Part shown: one piece after another, positions 44,884 through 53,027 of the stretch
How the letters are laid out: each line of letters opens with the position of its first letter
How positions within the stretch are numbered: the first letter of the stretch is position 1
Source of the DNA: Nocardioides potassii
Lineage (GTDB): Bacteria > Actinomycetota > Actinomycetes > Propionibacteriales > Nocardioidaceae
Assembly: GCF_021648885.1 (NCBI RefSeq)
Contig: NZ_JAKJHZ010000006.1
Span: forward strand, 1 to 64,000
Reading direction: 5' to 3'
Length of the DNA: 64,000 nt
Notes under the pieces: model-generated
The model's database searches: none
Told to the model about the DNA's origin: nothing
What the model saw: the letters and a program-made list of their open reading frames with translations, nothing else
Translations under genes and position numbers: made by a program

Positions 44884-44889
44884 TACGCT
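44884..44889 (+). promoter_or_regulatory. -10 box, leaderless-type, for the 44896 hydrolase
   Basis: TACGCT ends six bases before the ATG. Confidence 0.5.
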
Positions 44890-44895
44890 CTGGTC

Positions 44896-45810
44896 ATGCC
44901 GAGCGTCCGCCACCAGCTGCTCGCGACGGTGATCCCGAGGGTCCGGCGCTCGCGCGAGCTGGAGGACGAGCAGGTCGAGCGGGCCCGGGTCGAGGCCTGG
45001 CACCGCACCCTCGCGCCCGGCCTGCCGACCCGGGCGGTGCCCCGGTTCGCGCGACGGTGGGACGTCACCACCGAGGACCTGGGCTTCCCGGCGTACGTCC
45101 TCACGCCGCGCACGCGGCCCGTGACGCGCACGCTGTACTACATCCACGGCGGTGCGTTCATGGCCCCGATCGATCCCCTGCACGTCCGCTACGCCACCCG
45201 GCTGGCCGACGCGATCGGCGCCCGCGTCGTCATGCCCGACTACCCGCTCGCTCCCGAGCACACGTGGGCCGACTGCCACGACGCGCTCGTCGCCGACGCC
45301 GGGCGCTGGGCGGAGCAGGACGGCGGCGTCGTCCTCGCCGGCGACTCCGCCGGCGGCGGCCTTGCGCTGGCGATCGCCATCTCGATGCGCGAGCGCGGGC
45401 TGACGCCCGCGACCCACCTCGTCATGCACGCCCCGTGGGTCGACCTCACCACCTCGACCCCGGAGACGCGCGAGGTGGACGCCATCGACCCATGGCTGTT
45501 CTTCGGCAAGCTCCAGGCGTACGCCGCGTGGTGGGCCGGCTCGCCCGACGACCTCGGCCGTCCGGAGGTGTCCCCCGCGCTCGCCGACCTGTCGGGGCTG
45601 CCGCCGGGGATCGTGCTCTACGGCACGCGCGACCTGCTCCACCCCGGCTGCCGGCTGCTCGTCCGCCGCGCCGCCGAGGCCGGCTGGGACCTGACCGCCG
45701 TCGAGGAGCCCGCCCTCATCCACGTCTACGGGATCCTCCCGTTCGCCCCCGAGGCGCGCCGCGCCTTCGGTCAGGTCGTGGCCTTCGTCGAGGGTCGGAG
45801 CGTCGGATGA
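44896..45810 (+). CDS. Alpha/beta hydrolase, hormone-sensitive-lipase family
   Basis: The 304-residue esterase shows the HSL oxyanion motif HGGAF (84-88), nucleophile GDSAGG (Ser151), acidic TRDLLHPG and a His in LIHVYG near residue 275. N-terminal 50 residues form the cap. It probably cleaves a small ester or lactone; no signal peptide. Its stop overlaps the acetyltransferase start (ATGA), so the two are translated together. Confidence 0.88.
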   Translation: MPSVRHQLLATVIPRVRRSRELEDEQVERARVEAWHRTLAPGLPTRAVPRFARRWDVTTEDLGFPAYVLTPRTRPVTRTLYYIHGGAFMAPIDPLHVRYATRLADAIGARVVMPDYPLAPEHTWADCHDALVADAGRWAEQDGGVVLAGDSAGGGLALAIAISMRERGLTPATHLVMHAPWVDLTTSTPETREVDAIDPWLFFGKLQAYAAWWAGSPDDLGRPEVSPALADLSGLPPGIVLYGTRDLLHPGCRLLVRRAAEAGWDLTAVEEPALIHVYGILPFAPEARRAFGQVVAFVEGRSVG

Positions 45811-46250
45811 GGCTTCTCACCGCCGCCTTCGACGAGCTGCCGACGCGGACGGCGTACGACGTGTGGCGGCTGCGGCAGCAGGTGTTCGTCGTCGAGCAGG
45901 ACTGCCCCTACCCCGACCTGGACGGACGCGACCTCGAACCCGCGACGAGGCACGTCGTGCTGCTCGACGACGACGGGGACGAGGAGGTCATCGGCACCCT
46001 GCGGGTCCTCGACGACGGTGACCGGGCCCGCATCGGACGCGTGGTGGTCGCGCCGTCGGCACGGGGCCGAGGCCTGGCCGCGCTGATGATGGAGGAGGCG
46101 ATGGGCCTCTGCGGCGAGCGCGAGGTGCGGCTCGACGCGCAGACGGGTCTGACCGCCTTCTACGAGGGGTACGGCTTCGAGGTCGCGGGCCCGGAGTTCG
46201 ACGAGGACGGCATCATGCACGTGCCGATGACTCGTCCGCGACGACCATGA
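45807..46250 (+). CDS. ElaA-type GNAT acetyltransferase
   Basis: The 147-residue protein has the ElaA start (AFDELPTRTAYDVWRLRQQVFVVEQDCPYPDLDGRD), GTLRVL, and the acetyl-CoA loop VVVAPSARGRGLAALMMEEAM, with LTAFYEGYGFEVAGPEF at the end. Substrate unknown. Its last 38 bases overlap the 3' end of the convergent aldehyde dehydrogenase-like gene. Confidence 0.88.
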   Translation: MRLLTAAFDELPTRTAYDVWRLRQQVFVVEQDCPYPDLDGRDLEPATRHVVLLDDDGDEEVIGTLRVLDDGDRARIGRVVVAPSARGRGLAALMMEEAMGLCGEREVRLDAQTGLTAFYEGYGFEVAGPEFDEDGIMHVPMTRPRRP

Positions 46251-47349
46251 GCACCGGACCCAGGACCTCCTCGCGCACCAGCCGCGACTGGGGCGAGAGG
46301 CCACGGATGACCGTCGGCGCCACCCACCACCCGGGCCGGTCCAGCGGGTGGCCGCCGAGCGCGATCGTCCCGCCCTCGGTGCCGGCGAGCGCGAGGTAGC
46401 GCAGGACGCGGTCCCGTGCGACCCGCGAGCGCAGGGGTCCGCACTGCGTGACGGGGTCGGTGGGGTCGCCGACCTGCACGGAGCGCATCGCCTCGACCGC
46501 GAGGGCGAGCGCGTCGTCGTACCGGTGGGGCGGGACGAGGACGGTGCTCGGCAACCGGCAGCCCTGGCCGGCGTTGGCGCCGACGGCGTCGACCGCGGAC
46601 CTCACGACCTCCTCGAGGTCGTCGTCCGTCGCCTGGGCGGTGCCGGGACCGCCGACGTCGATGCGCGCGGCCTTGCCCGCGCGCGAGGCGGCGACCGTCA
46701 CTCGTTCGCCGCTGACCGAGGAGCCGGTGAACGACACCGCGTCGATGCGGGGGTCCTGGGTGAGCGCGATCGCGACGTCGACGTCGCGGGTCGTGACCAC
46801 GTTGAGCACGCCCCGCGGCAGGACGTCGAGCGCGATCCGGCCGATCTCCAGGGCGGCGCTCGACGCCTCGACGGCGGGCTTCAGGACGACCGTGCCGCCG
46901 GCGACCAGCACGCGGCCCACCTCCTCGATCGCGACGGCGAGCGGGGAGGTGGCAGGCGTGATGACGACGGTCGCCGCGGCCCGCTGGTCGCGGTCCTCCA
47001 CCCGCACCTGCGCGATCGGGGCGTCGAGGTGCTCCGCGCGCAGCGACACCGGGACCCCGGTCTCGGTCGCCACGAGCAGGGCGAGGTCGTCGGCGCGGTC
47101 GCGCAGGGCCTCCTGGAAGGCGTGGAGCGCGTCGCTGCGGAGCCGGAGGTCGGTGCTCCACGGGGTCTCGAGCAGCGCGCGGCGAGCGGCGGTCGCAGCG
47201 GTCGCGGCGTCCTCGGGGCCGGCGTCCGGCACCTCCCACAGCGGCTCACCCGTGGCGGGCTCGACCGCGGTGAACGTGCGCTGCTCGGCGGTCGGCTGCT
47301 CCACGCCGTCGACGGGCAGCACCGCGGCGGACCGCAACCTCTTGGACAT
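46213..47349 (-). CDS. Degenerate aldehyde dehydrogenase-like protein
   Basis: The 378-residue product is ALDH-like but shorter than the usual 470-500. It keeps the NAD segment VVLKPAVEASSAAL, FTGSSVSGERV and Cys264 (NAGQGCRLPS). The oxyanion Asn is missing (TPATSPL where the family has TPWNFPL), the general-base Glu is Asp231 (IDVGG for ELGG), and it ends at EEVLGPVLMVVADESSARA, without the C-terminal oligomerisation part. It may be a pseudoenzyme or a decaying gene, or a divergent paralogue with another reaction. The final 38 bases overlap elaA. Confidence 0.75.
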   Translation of the reverse strand: MSKRLRSAAVLPVDGVEQPTAEQRTFTAVEPATGEPLWEVPDAGPEDAATAATAARRALLETPWSTDLRLRSDALHAFQEALRDRADDLALLVATETGVPVSLRAEHLDAPIAQVRVEDRDQRAAATVVITPATSPLAVAIEEVGRVLVAGGTVVLKPAVEASSAALEIGRIALDVLPRGVLNVVTTRDVDVAIALTQDPRIDAVSFTGSSVSGERVTVAASRAGKAARIDVGGPGTAQATDDDLEEVVRSAVDAVGANAGQGCRLPSTVLVPPHRYDDALALAVEAMRSVQVGDPTDPVTQCGPLRSRVARDRVLRYLALAGTEGGTIALGGHPLDRPGWWVAPTVIRGLSPQSRLVREEVLGPVLMVVADESSARA

Positions 47350-47399
47350 GGGCCAACTCCACCACGAGCGGGGGCGCGAGCCCCATCCGCCACACGGCC

Positions 47400-47405
47400 T
47401 AGCCT
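47400..47405 (+). promoter_or_regulatory. -10 box, leaderless-type, for the BtuF-like gene
   Basis: TAGCCT ends seven bases before the ATG. Confidence 0.5.
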
Positions 47406-47412
47406 CGGGGTC

Positions 47413-48156
47413 ATGCGCGACGACCTCGGTGCCGACGTCCCTACGGGTGGTCCGGCGCGTCGCGTCGTCTCGCTCGTCCCGTCGCTGACCGAGGCGCTGG
47501 CGACCTCGGCGCCCGACGTGCTCGTCGGCGCGACGGACTGGTGCACGCACCCCGCGGACCTCGACGTCCAGCGGGTCCGGGGCACCAAGAACCCCGACCT
47601 CGCGGCGATCCGCGCCCTGGCGCCCGACCTCGTCGTGGCCAACCAGGAGGAGAACCGCGAGCTCGACGTACGACGGCTGCGCGAGGCCGGCGTCGCCGTG
47701 TGGGTCACCCGGATCGAGACCGTCGAGGAGTCGCTCGACTCGATGTCGCGGCTGTTCACGACGGCGCTGGGGTTGGCGGACCCGTCGTGGCTGGTCGAGG
47801 CCCGGTCGCTCTGGGCCAGGCCCGTCGCGGACCGGCTGCGGGTGGCTGTCCCGATCTGGCGCGACCCGTGGATGGTGGTCGGCGCCTCCACCTACACCGA
47901 CGACCTGCTGGCCCGGGCAGGGCTGGTCAACGTGCTGGCCGGTCTCCACGGCCGCTACCCCACGGTCACGCCCGACGACATCGACGGCGCCGGCGCGGAC
48001 GTCGTGCTGCTGCCGGACGAGCCGTACGTCTTCACCGGCGACGACGGCCCGGAGGCGCTGCGCACGCCGACGCGGCTGGTGTCGGGACGGCTGCTGACCT
48101 GGTACGGCCCCGCGATGGTCGAGGCGCACGCGGTCCTGACGTCGATCGGTGGCTAA
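47413..48156 (+). CDS. BtuF-like helical-backbone receptor protein without signal peptide
   Basis: The 247-residue protein has the BtuF/FhuD class III fold: VVSLVPSLTEAL, GATDWCTHPADL, KNPDLAAIRALAPDLVVANQEEN, and the long helix VEESLDSMSRLF. Homologues with signals bind cobalamin or siderophores outside the cell. Here no signal peptide, lipobox or membrane segment is visible, so the protein should stay in the cytoplasm. No permease or ATPase gene is near. It is followed by MarR and the B12-dependent IcmF, so a cobalamin-related cytosolic role is conceivable; that is inference. Confidence 0.82.
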   Translation: MRDDLGADVPTGGPARRVVSLVPSLTEALATSAPDVLVGATDWCTHPADLDVQRVRGTKNPDLAAIRALAPDLVVANQEENRELDVRRLREAGVAVWVTRIETVEESLDSMSRLFTTALGLADPSWLVEARSLWARPVADRLRVAVPIWRDPWMVVGASTYTDDLLARAGLVNVLAGLHGRYPTVTPDDIDGAGADVVLLPDEPYVFTGDDGPEALRTPTRLVSGRLLTWYGPAMVEAHAVLTSIGG

Positions 48157-48159
48157 CCT
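48154..48159 (+). promoter_or_regulatory. -10 box, leaderless-type, for the MarR gene
   Basis: TAACCT overlaps the stop TAA of the BtuF-like gene and ends six bases before the MarR ATG. Confidence 0.45.
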
Positions 48160-48165
48160 CCAGCC

Positions 48166-48657
48166 ATGACCCGCGACCCGATCGGCGAGGCCCACCGCCA
48201 GTGGGTGGCCCACGGGTGGCCCGAGGCCGCCGATGGCATGGCGATGGTGACCTCGGTGGTGCGGGCACAGCAGCTGCTGCTCGAGCGGATCGACGCCGTG
48301 CTCCGCCCGCGCGACCTGACCTTCGCCCGCTACGAGGTGCTGCGACTGCTGTCCTTCGCGCGCGAGCAGGCGATGCCGATGTCGCGGCTCGGTTCCCTGC
48401 TGCAGGTGCACCCGACGAGCGTCACGAGTGCGGTCGACCGGCTCGTGGCGCAGGGGTACGTCGAGCGCGTCCGCGGCGACGCCGACCGACGCGTGGTGCG
48501 CGCCGTGCTGACCGACGCGGGCCGCCGGGCGGTCGAGGAGGCGACGGCGGCCCTCAACGCCGACGTCTTCGAGGAGCCGGGCCTGCCCGCTGCCGACGTA
48601 CGCGAGCTGACCGACCGGCTGACCGCCCTCCGCACCGGGCTCGGCGACGGCTCCTGA
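48166..48657 (+). CDS. MarR-family transcriptional regulator
   Basis: The 163-residue protein is a typical MarR dimer: N-terminal helix, winged helix with FARYEVLRLLSFAREQAMPMSRLGSLLQVHPTSVTSAVDRLVAQGYVERVRGDADRR, then a C-terminal dimer helix. It lies upstream of icmF and downstream of the BtuF-like gene. The 18-base palindrome at the icmF promoter is its obvious candidate site, but which signal it senses is unknown. Confidence 0.92.
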   Translation: MTRDPIGEAHRQWVAHGWPEAADGMAMVTSVVRAQQLLLERIDAVLRPRDLTFARYEVLRLLSFAREQAMPMSRLGSLLQVHPTSVTSAVDRLVAQGYVERVRGDADRRVVRAVLTDAGRRAVEEATAALNADVFEEPGLPAADVRELTDRLTALRTGLGDGS

Positions 48658-48672
48658 CGGGGACTTCGTACC

Positions 48673-48745
48673 CGAGTCCTACGGTTGCCGGCCCAGATCT
48701 CGGCTGACAACCGTTGCGGTCACCGGACATCCGGTGACTCCAGAA
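48673..48745 (+). repeat. Family 1 dual-palindrome repeat, copy D
   Basis: CGAGTCCTACGGTTGCCGGCC...AGATCT...CGGCTGACAACCGT then GTCACCGGAC/ATCCGGTGAC and TCCAGAAG. The GG of the left arm and a T/C difference reduce palindrome 2. It lies between MarR and the icmF promoter. Confidence 0.9.
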
Positions 48746-48771
48746 GGAGCACCACATGACTCGCGAGTAGT

Positions 48772-48789
48772 TAGTAGGACGTCCTACTA
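48772..48789. promoter_or_regulatory. 18-bp perfect palindrome at the icmF promoter, candidate MarR operator
   Basis: TAGTAGGACGTCCTACTA overlaps the TACTAT -10 box (48785-48790) and lies eight bases before the ATG. A bound dimer here would block RNA polymerase. Confidence 0.65.
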
Positions 48790-48790
48790 T
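48785..48790 (+). promoter_or_regulatory. -10 box, leaderless-type, for icmF
   Basis: TACTAT ends six bases before the ATG, without a Shine-Dalgarno between them. Confidence 0.55.
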
Positions 48791-48796
48791 CTCACC

Positions 48797-51700
48797 ATGG
48801 CCGACCTGCACACGCCGAGGAACCCGATCCGTCTCGTGACGTCGTCCGCGCTGTTCGACGGCCACGACGCGTCGATCAACATCATGCGGCGCATCTTCAT
48901 GAGCCAGGGCTGCGAGGTCATCCACCTCGGGCACAACCGCTCGGTGCAGGAGGTCGTCGACGCGGCGCTCGAGGAGGACGTGCAGGGCGTCGCGGTGTCG
49001 TCCTACCAGGGCGGCCACGTCGAGTACTTCGAGTACCTCGTCCAGTCGCTGCGCGAGCAGGGCGCCGGCCACGTCCGCGTAGTCGGCGGTGGCGGCGGCG
49101 TGATCGTGCCGGCCGAGATCGCCCGGCTGCGCGAGTCCGGCGTCACCATCTTCTCGCCGGAGGACGGCCAGAAGATGGGGCTGGTCGGGATGATCAGCTC
49201 GGTCGTGGCGGACTGCGACGTCGACCTCTGGAACGACGGCGCGGTGAGCGCCGAGCAGGTCCTCTCCGGCGACCGGTTCGCCGTCGCTCGCGCGATCACC
49301 GGGGCCGAGGGCGGCCGCCTCGACGAGGCGATGCTGGTCGAGCTGCGCGCAGCAGCGAAGCGACGTCCGGTGCCGGTGCTGGGCATCACCGGCACCGGCG
49401 GATCCGGCAAGTCGTCGCTGACCGACGAGGTCGTACGACGCTTCCGCACCGACCAGCAGGACAAGCTGCGGATCGCCGTCGTCGCCGTCGACCCCACCCG
49501 CCGCAAGGGTGGCGGCGCCCTGCTCGGCGACCGCATCCGAGCGAACTCGCTGGACGGCGACCGCGTGTTCTTCCGCTCGCTCGCCACCCGCGGCGCCCAC
49601 GAGGTGCCCGAGCACCTCGCCGACGTGATCGACGTGCTCAAGGCCGCGGGCAACGACCTGGTGATCGTCGAGACGCCGGGCATCGGGCAGGGCGACGCCG
49701 GCATCGTGCCGCTGGTCGACCACTCCCTCTACGTGATGACGCCCGAGTTCGGCGCGGCCTCGCAGCTGGAGAAGATCGACATGCTCGACTTCGCCGACTC
49801 GGTCGCGATCAACAAGTTCGAGCGCCGCGGCGCGAAGGACGCGCTGCGCGACGTCGGCCGCCAGCTGGTCCGCAACCGCGAGGCGTTCGGCAAGCAGCCG
49901 CACGACATGCCGGTCTTCGGCACCAGCGCCGCGACGTTCAACGACGACGGCGTCACCGCGCTCTACCAGCACCTGCGCGCCGAGCTCGCCGAGGCGGGCC
50001 TGCAGGTCGTCGAGGGCACGCTGCCCCACGTCGACGTCCGCCACTCCTCCGGCATCCGGCAGGTCGTGCCGCCGAAGCGCGTGCGCTACCTCTCGGAGAT
50101 CACCGAGACCGTCCGCGGCTACCACGCACGCACGGCCGAGCTGGCCGAGGCGGCGCGCAACCTGCAGCGCGTGCAGTACGTCGCCGACGCACTGGGAGAA
50201 GGTGACGCGACCGGCGTGCACGAGCTGCTCGAGGAGGCGCGCAAGGCCGTGCCGCACGAGGTGGCCGACCAGCTCGAGCGGTGGCCGTCGGTCGTGGAGG
50301 CCTACTCCGGGGACGAGCAGACGGTGCGGGTCCGTGACCGCGAGATCACGACGAGGCTCACGAGGGAGTCGCTCAGCGGCAACAAGATCCCCCGGGTCTC
50401 GCTGCCGCGGTTCACCGACCACGGCGAGCTGGTGCGGTTCTGGCGCAACGAGAACCTGCCCGGTTACTTCCCCTTCACCGCGGGCGTCTTCCCGTTCAAG
50501 CGCGACAACGAGGACCCGGCGCGCATGTTCGCCGGCGAGGGTGACCCGGCGCGCACGAACCGCCGCTTCAAGATCCTCTCGCAGGGCAACGACGCGACCC
50601 GCCTGTCGACGGCGTTCGACTCGGTGACCCTCTACGGCCGCGACCCCGACCCGCGCCCCGACGTCTACGGCAAGGTCGGCACCTCGGGCGTCAGCGTCGC
50701 GACGCTGGACGACATGAAGGCGCTCTACGACGGCTTCGACCTGGTGTCGCCGACGACGTCTGTCTCCATGACGATCAACGGCCCGGCGCCGACCGTGCTG
50801 GCCTTCTTCCTCAACACCGCGATCGACCAGCAGGTCGACGCGTTCCGTGAGCGCGAGGGACGCGACCCGTCGGCGGAGGAGCACGCCGAGCTGTCGGCGT
50901 ACGCCCTCGCCAACGTCCGGGGCACGGTGCAGGCCGACATCCTCAAGGAGGACCAGGGCCAGAACACCTGCCTGTTCTCCACCGAGTTCAGCCTGCGGAT
51001 GATGGCCGACATCCAGGAGTGGTTCATCGAGCACCAGGTGCGCAACTTCTACTCGGTGTCGATCTCCGGCTATCACATCGCCGAGGCCGGGGCGAACCCC
51101 ATCAGCCAGCTCGCGTTCACCCTCGCCAACGGCTTCACCTACGTCGAGGCCTACCTCGCGCGCGGCATGGACATCGACGACTTCGCACCCAACCTGTCGT
51201 TCTTCTTCTCCAACGGCATGGACCCCGAGTACAGCGTGCTCGGCCGCGTCGCCCGCCGCATCTGGGCGGTGACGATGAAGGAGAAGTACGGCGCCGGCGA
51301 GCGCTCGCAGAAGCTGAAGTACCACGTCCAGACGAGCGGGCGGTCGCTGCACGCGCAGGAGATGGACTTCAACGACATCCGCACGACGCTGCAGGCGCTG
51401 ATCGCGATCTACGACAACGCGAACAGCCTGCACACCAACGCCTACGACGAGGCGGTGACGACCCCCACCGAGGACTCCGTGCGCCGGGCGCTGGCGATCC
51501 AGCTGATCATCAACCGCGAGTGGGGACTGGCGATGAACGAGAACCCGCTCCAGGGCTCGTTCGTCATCGACGATCTCACCGACCTCGTCGAGGAGGCGGT
51601 GCTGCGCGAGTTCGACGCGATCAACGAGCGCGGCGGCGTGCTGGGTGCGATGGAGACCGGCTACCAGCGCGGCCGGATCCAGGACGAGTCGATGCTCTAC

Positions 51701-52021
51701 GAGCACCGCAAGCACGACGGCTCGCTGCCCATCATCGGCGTCAACACCTTCCTCAAGGAGTCGGGTCCCGACGCGCAGCCCCGGGAGATCGAGCTGGCCC
51801 GCGCGACCGACGCGGAGAAGGAGTCGCAGCTGACCCGCGTGCGCGCCTTCCAGGCCGCCCACGGCGCCGAGGCGCAGGAGGCGCTCGCCCGGCTCAAGGA
51901 TGCGGCGATCCGGGGCGAGAACGTCTTCGCCGTGCTGATGGACGCCGCACGGGTCTGCTCGCTCCAGCAGGTCACCGAGGCGTTCTTCGAGGTGGGCGGG
52001 CAGTACCGCCGCAACGTCTGA
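48797..52021 (+). CDS. icmF: Fused isobutyryl-CoA mutase IcmF
   Basis: B12-dependent interconversion of isobutyryl- and butyryl-CoA (or related branched acyl-CoAs), with its own chaperone. The 1074-residue order is diagnostic: a B12-binding domain at the N-terminus with DGHD (His23) and EVIHLGHNRS, a MeaB-like G-protein with Walker A GTGGSGKSS (199-207) and VETPGIGQGDAGIV, then the large mutase domain (from about 500; TVSMTINGPAPT-like SVSMTINGPAPTVLAFF, ISGYHIAEAGANP). The upstream 21 codons of the frame are intergenic. Controlled region: palindrome and -10 overlapping at 48772-48790. Confidence 0.97.
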   Translation: MADLHTPRNPIRLVTSSALFDGHDASINIMRRIFMSQGCEVIHLGHNRSVQEVVDAALEEDVQGVAVSSYQGGHVEYFEYLVQSLREQGAGHVRVVGGGGGVIVPAEIARLRESGVTIFSPEDGQKMGLVGMISSVVADCDVDLWNDGAVSAEQVLSGDRFAVARAITGAEGGRLDEAMLVELRAAAKRRPVPVLGITGTGGSGKSSLTDEVVRRFRTDQQDKLRIAVVAVDPTRRKGGGALLGDRIRANSLDGDRVFFRSLATRGAHEVPEHLADVIDVLKAAGNDLVIVETPGIGQGDAGIVPLVDHSLYVMTPEFGAASQLEKIDMLDFADSVAINKFERRGAKDALRDVGRQLVRNREAFGKQPHDMPVFGTSAATFNDDGVTALYQHLRAELAEAGLQVVEGTLPHVDVRHSSGIRQVVPPKRVRYLSEITETVRGYHARTAELAEAARNLQRVQYVADALGEGDATGVHELLEEARKAVPHEVADQLERWPSVVEAYSGDEQTVRVRDREITTRLTRESLSGNKIPRVSLPRFTDHGELVRFWRNENLPGYFPFTAGVFPFKRDNEDPARMFAGEGDPARTNRRFKILSQGNDATRLSTAFDSVTLYGRDPDPRPDVYGKVGTSGVSVATLDDMKALYDGFDLVSPTTSVSMTINGPAPTVLAFFLNTAIDQQVDAFREREGRDPSAEEHAELSAYALANVRGTVQADILKEDQGQNTCLFSTEFSLRMMADIQEWFIEHQVRNFYSVSISGYHIAEAGANPISQLAFTLANGFTYVEAYLARGMDIDDFAPNLSFFFSNGMDPEYSVLGRVARRIWAVTMKEKYGAGERSQKLKYHVQTSGRSLHAQEMDFNDIRTTLQALIAIYDNANSLHTNAYDEAVTTPTEDSVRRALAIQLIINREWGLAMNENPLQGSFVIDDLTDLVEEAVLREFDAINERGGVLGAMETGYQRGRIQDESMLYEHRKHDGSLPIIGVNTFLKESGPDAQPREIELARATDAEKESQLTRVRAFQAAHGAEAQEALARLKDAAIRGENVFAVLMDAARVCSLQQVTEAFFEVGGQYRRNV

Positions 52022-52022
52022 G

Positions 52023-53027
52023 TCAGGAGCTCCCGGTCCGGCCGGTCTGGATCCGGTAGGCCTGCCCCGTGTCACCGCGCATCGGGAGGAGCACGGTGCC
52101 GTCCGGTACGTCGGTGCGGACCTCGCACGTCCCGTCCGGCACCTGACAGGTCAGCAGGCGGACCGTGTCGCCCGGGTCGAGCTCCGGGCTCGCCCCACCC
52201 TTCACGGACACGCCGACGGCGGTGGAGCCGTCCGCCCAGGCCGACAGGTAGCTGCGCCACCCCTCGGGCAGCTGCAGCCGCACCCGCTCTCCGCCCGGTG
52301 ACGCGACGGTGCGGACCGTGCCGTCGCGCTTCGTCTCGATCGTCCACGCGCCGTTGGGGCTCGCCAGAGGGTCGAGCAGCGCCGACGGGTCCGCCTCGCG
52401 CCCCTCGCCCGTGCTGAGGCTCCACGCGAAGTCGCCGTCCAGCGACCGCCCGTAGAGGTCGTCGTCGTCGATGCCCAGGACGCTCAGCTCGGCCTCGAGG
52501 AACTCGTCCTCGGGGTCCGATCCCGGTCGCATGCCGTCCGACGAGCGGACCACCTCGCCCGAGGTGAGGTCGAAGATGGTGACCGTCGCGCCGGTGTCGT
52601 CGTCGTTCACCACGATGGCGGCGAGGTGGGTGCCGTCCGGGGACGCGGCCACCATGTCGCCGTCGACGTCGAGGCCGGTGTCGACGGGATCGGAGCCGTC
52701 CTCGCCGTAGAGCAGCGGGGCGTCGCGTAGGTCGTCGCCGCGGTCGTCACCGGTGGCCTCGAAGAAGAAGATGCCGTCACCGGCGACGGCGAACTGGGCG
52801 ATGTCCGCGCCGACGTCGACGGTGGTGCCGTCCTGGAGGTGCACGGTCTGGCCGGACGCCCACACGAGGCCCGTCGGGTCCAGGGGATCGGTGCTGGTCC
52901 GCCACGCGGCCGAGTCGTCGAGGTCACCGGTGCCGTCCGATCCGCATCCGGTCAGTGCGAGGAGCGCGAGCAGGACACCACCCGGGACGGCACGCCACAT
53001 GCGAGCAGCATGGCAGGGGGGCCGCAT
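52023..53027 (-). CDS. Lipoprotein with beta-propeller-like domain
   Basis: Unknown function. The lipobox LTGC follows a short signal (MRPPCHAARMWRAVPGGVLLALLALTGC), so the mature Cys anchors a roughly 300-residue outer domain. It is rich in Asp/Gly turns and repeated strand patterns (AASPDGTHLAAIVVNDD, LASPNGAWTIETKRDG, GWRSYLSAWADGS), as in six- or seven-bladed propellers. The ATG at 53027 shares a base with the preceding stop (TGATG); an ATG at 53000 would give a minimal signal. It should be co-translated with the WXG/propeller protein. Confidence 0.78.
   Translation of the reverse strand: MRPPCHAARMWRAVPGGVLLALLALTGCGSDGTGDLDDSAAWRTSTDPLDPTGLVWASGQTVHLQDGTTVDVGADIAQFAVAGDGIFFFEATGDDRGDDLRDAPLLYGEDGSDPVDTGLDVDGDMVAASPDGTHLAAIVVNDDDTGATVTIFDLTSGEVVRSSDGMRPGSDPEDEFLEAELSVLGIDDDDLYGRSLDGDFAWSLSTGEGREADPSALLDPLASPNGAWTIETKRDGTVRTVASPGGERVRLQLPEGWRSYLSAWADGSTAVGVSVKGGASPELDPGDTVRLLTCQVPDGTCEVRTDVPDGTVLLPMRGDTGQAYRIQTGRTGSS

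Noticed and set aside
48754..48771. Four-codon gene (ATG ACT CGC GAG TAG) before icmF
   Set aside because: It has a good AAGGAG, but transcription most likely starts at the icmF ATG, downstream of it, and no reading of such a short frame can be shown.
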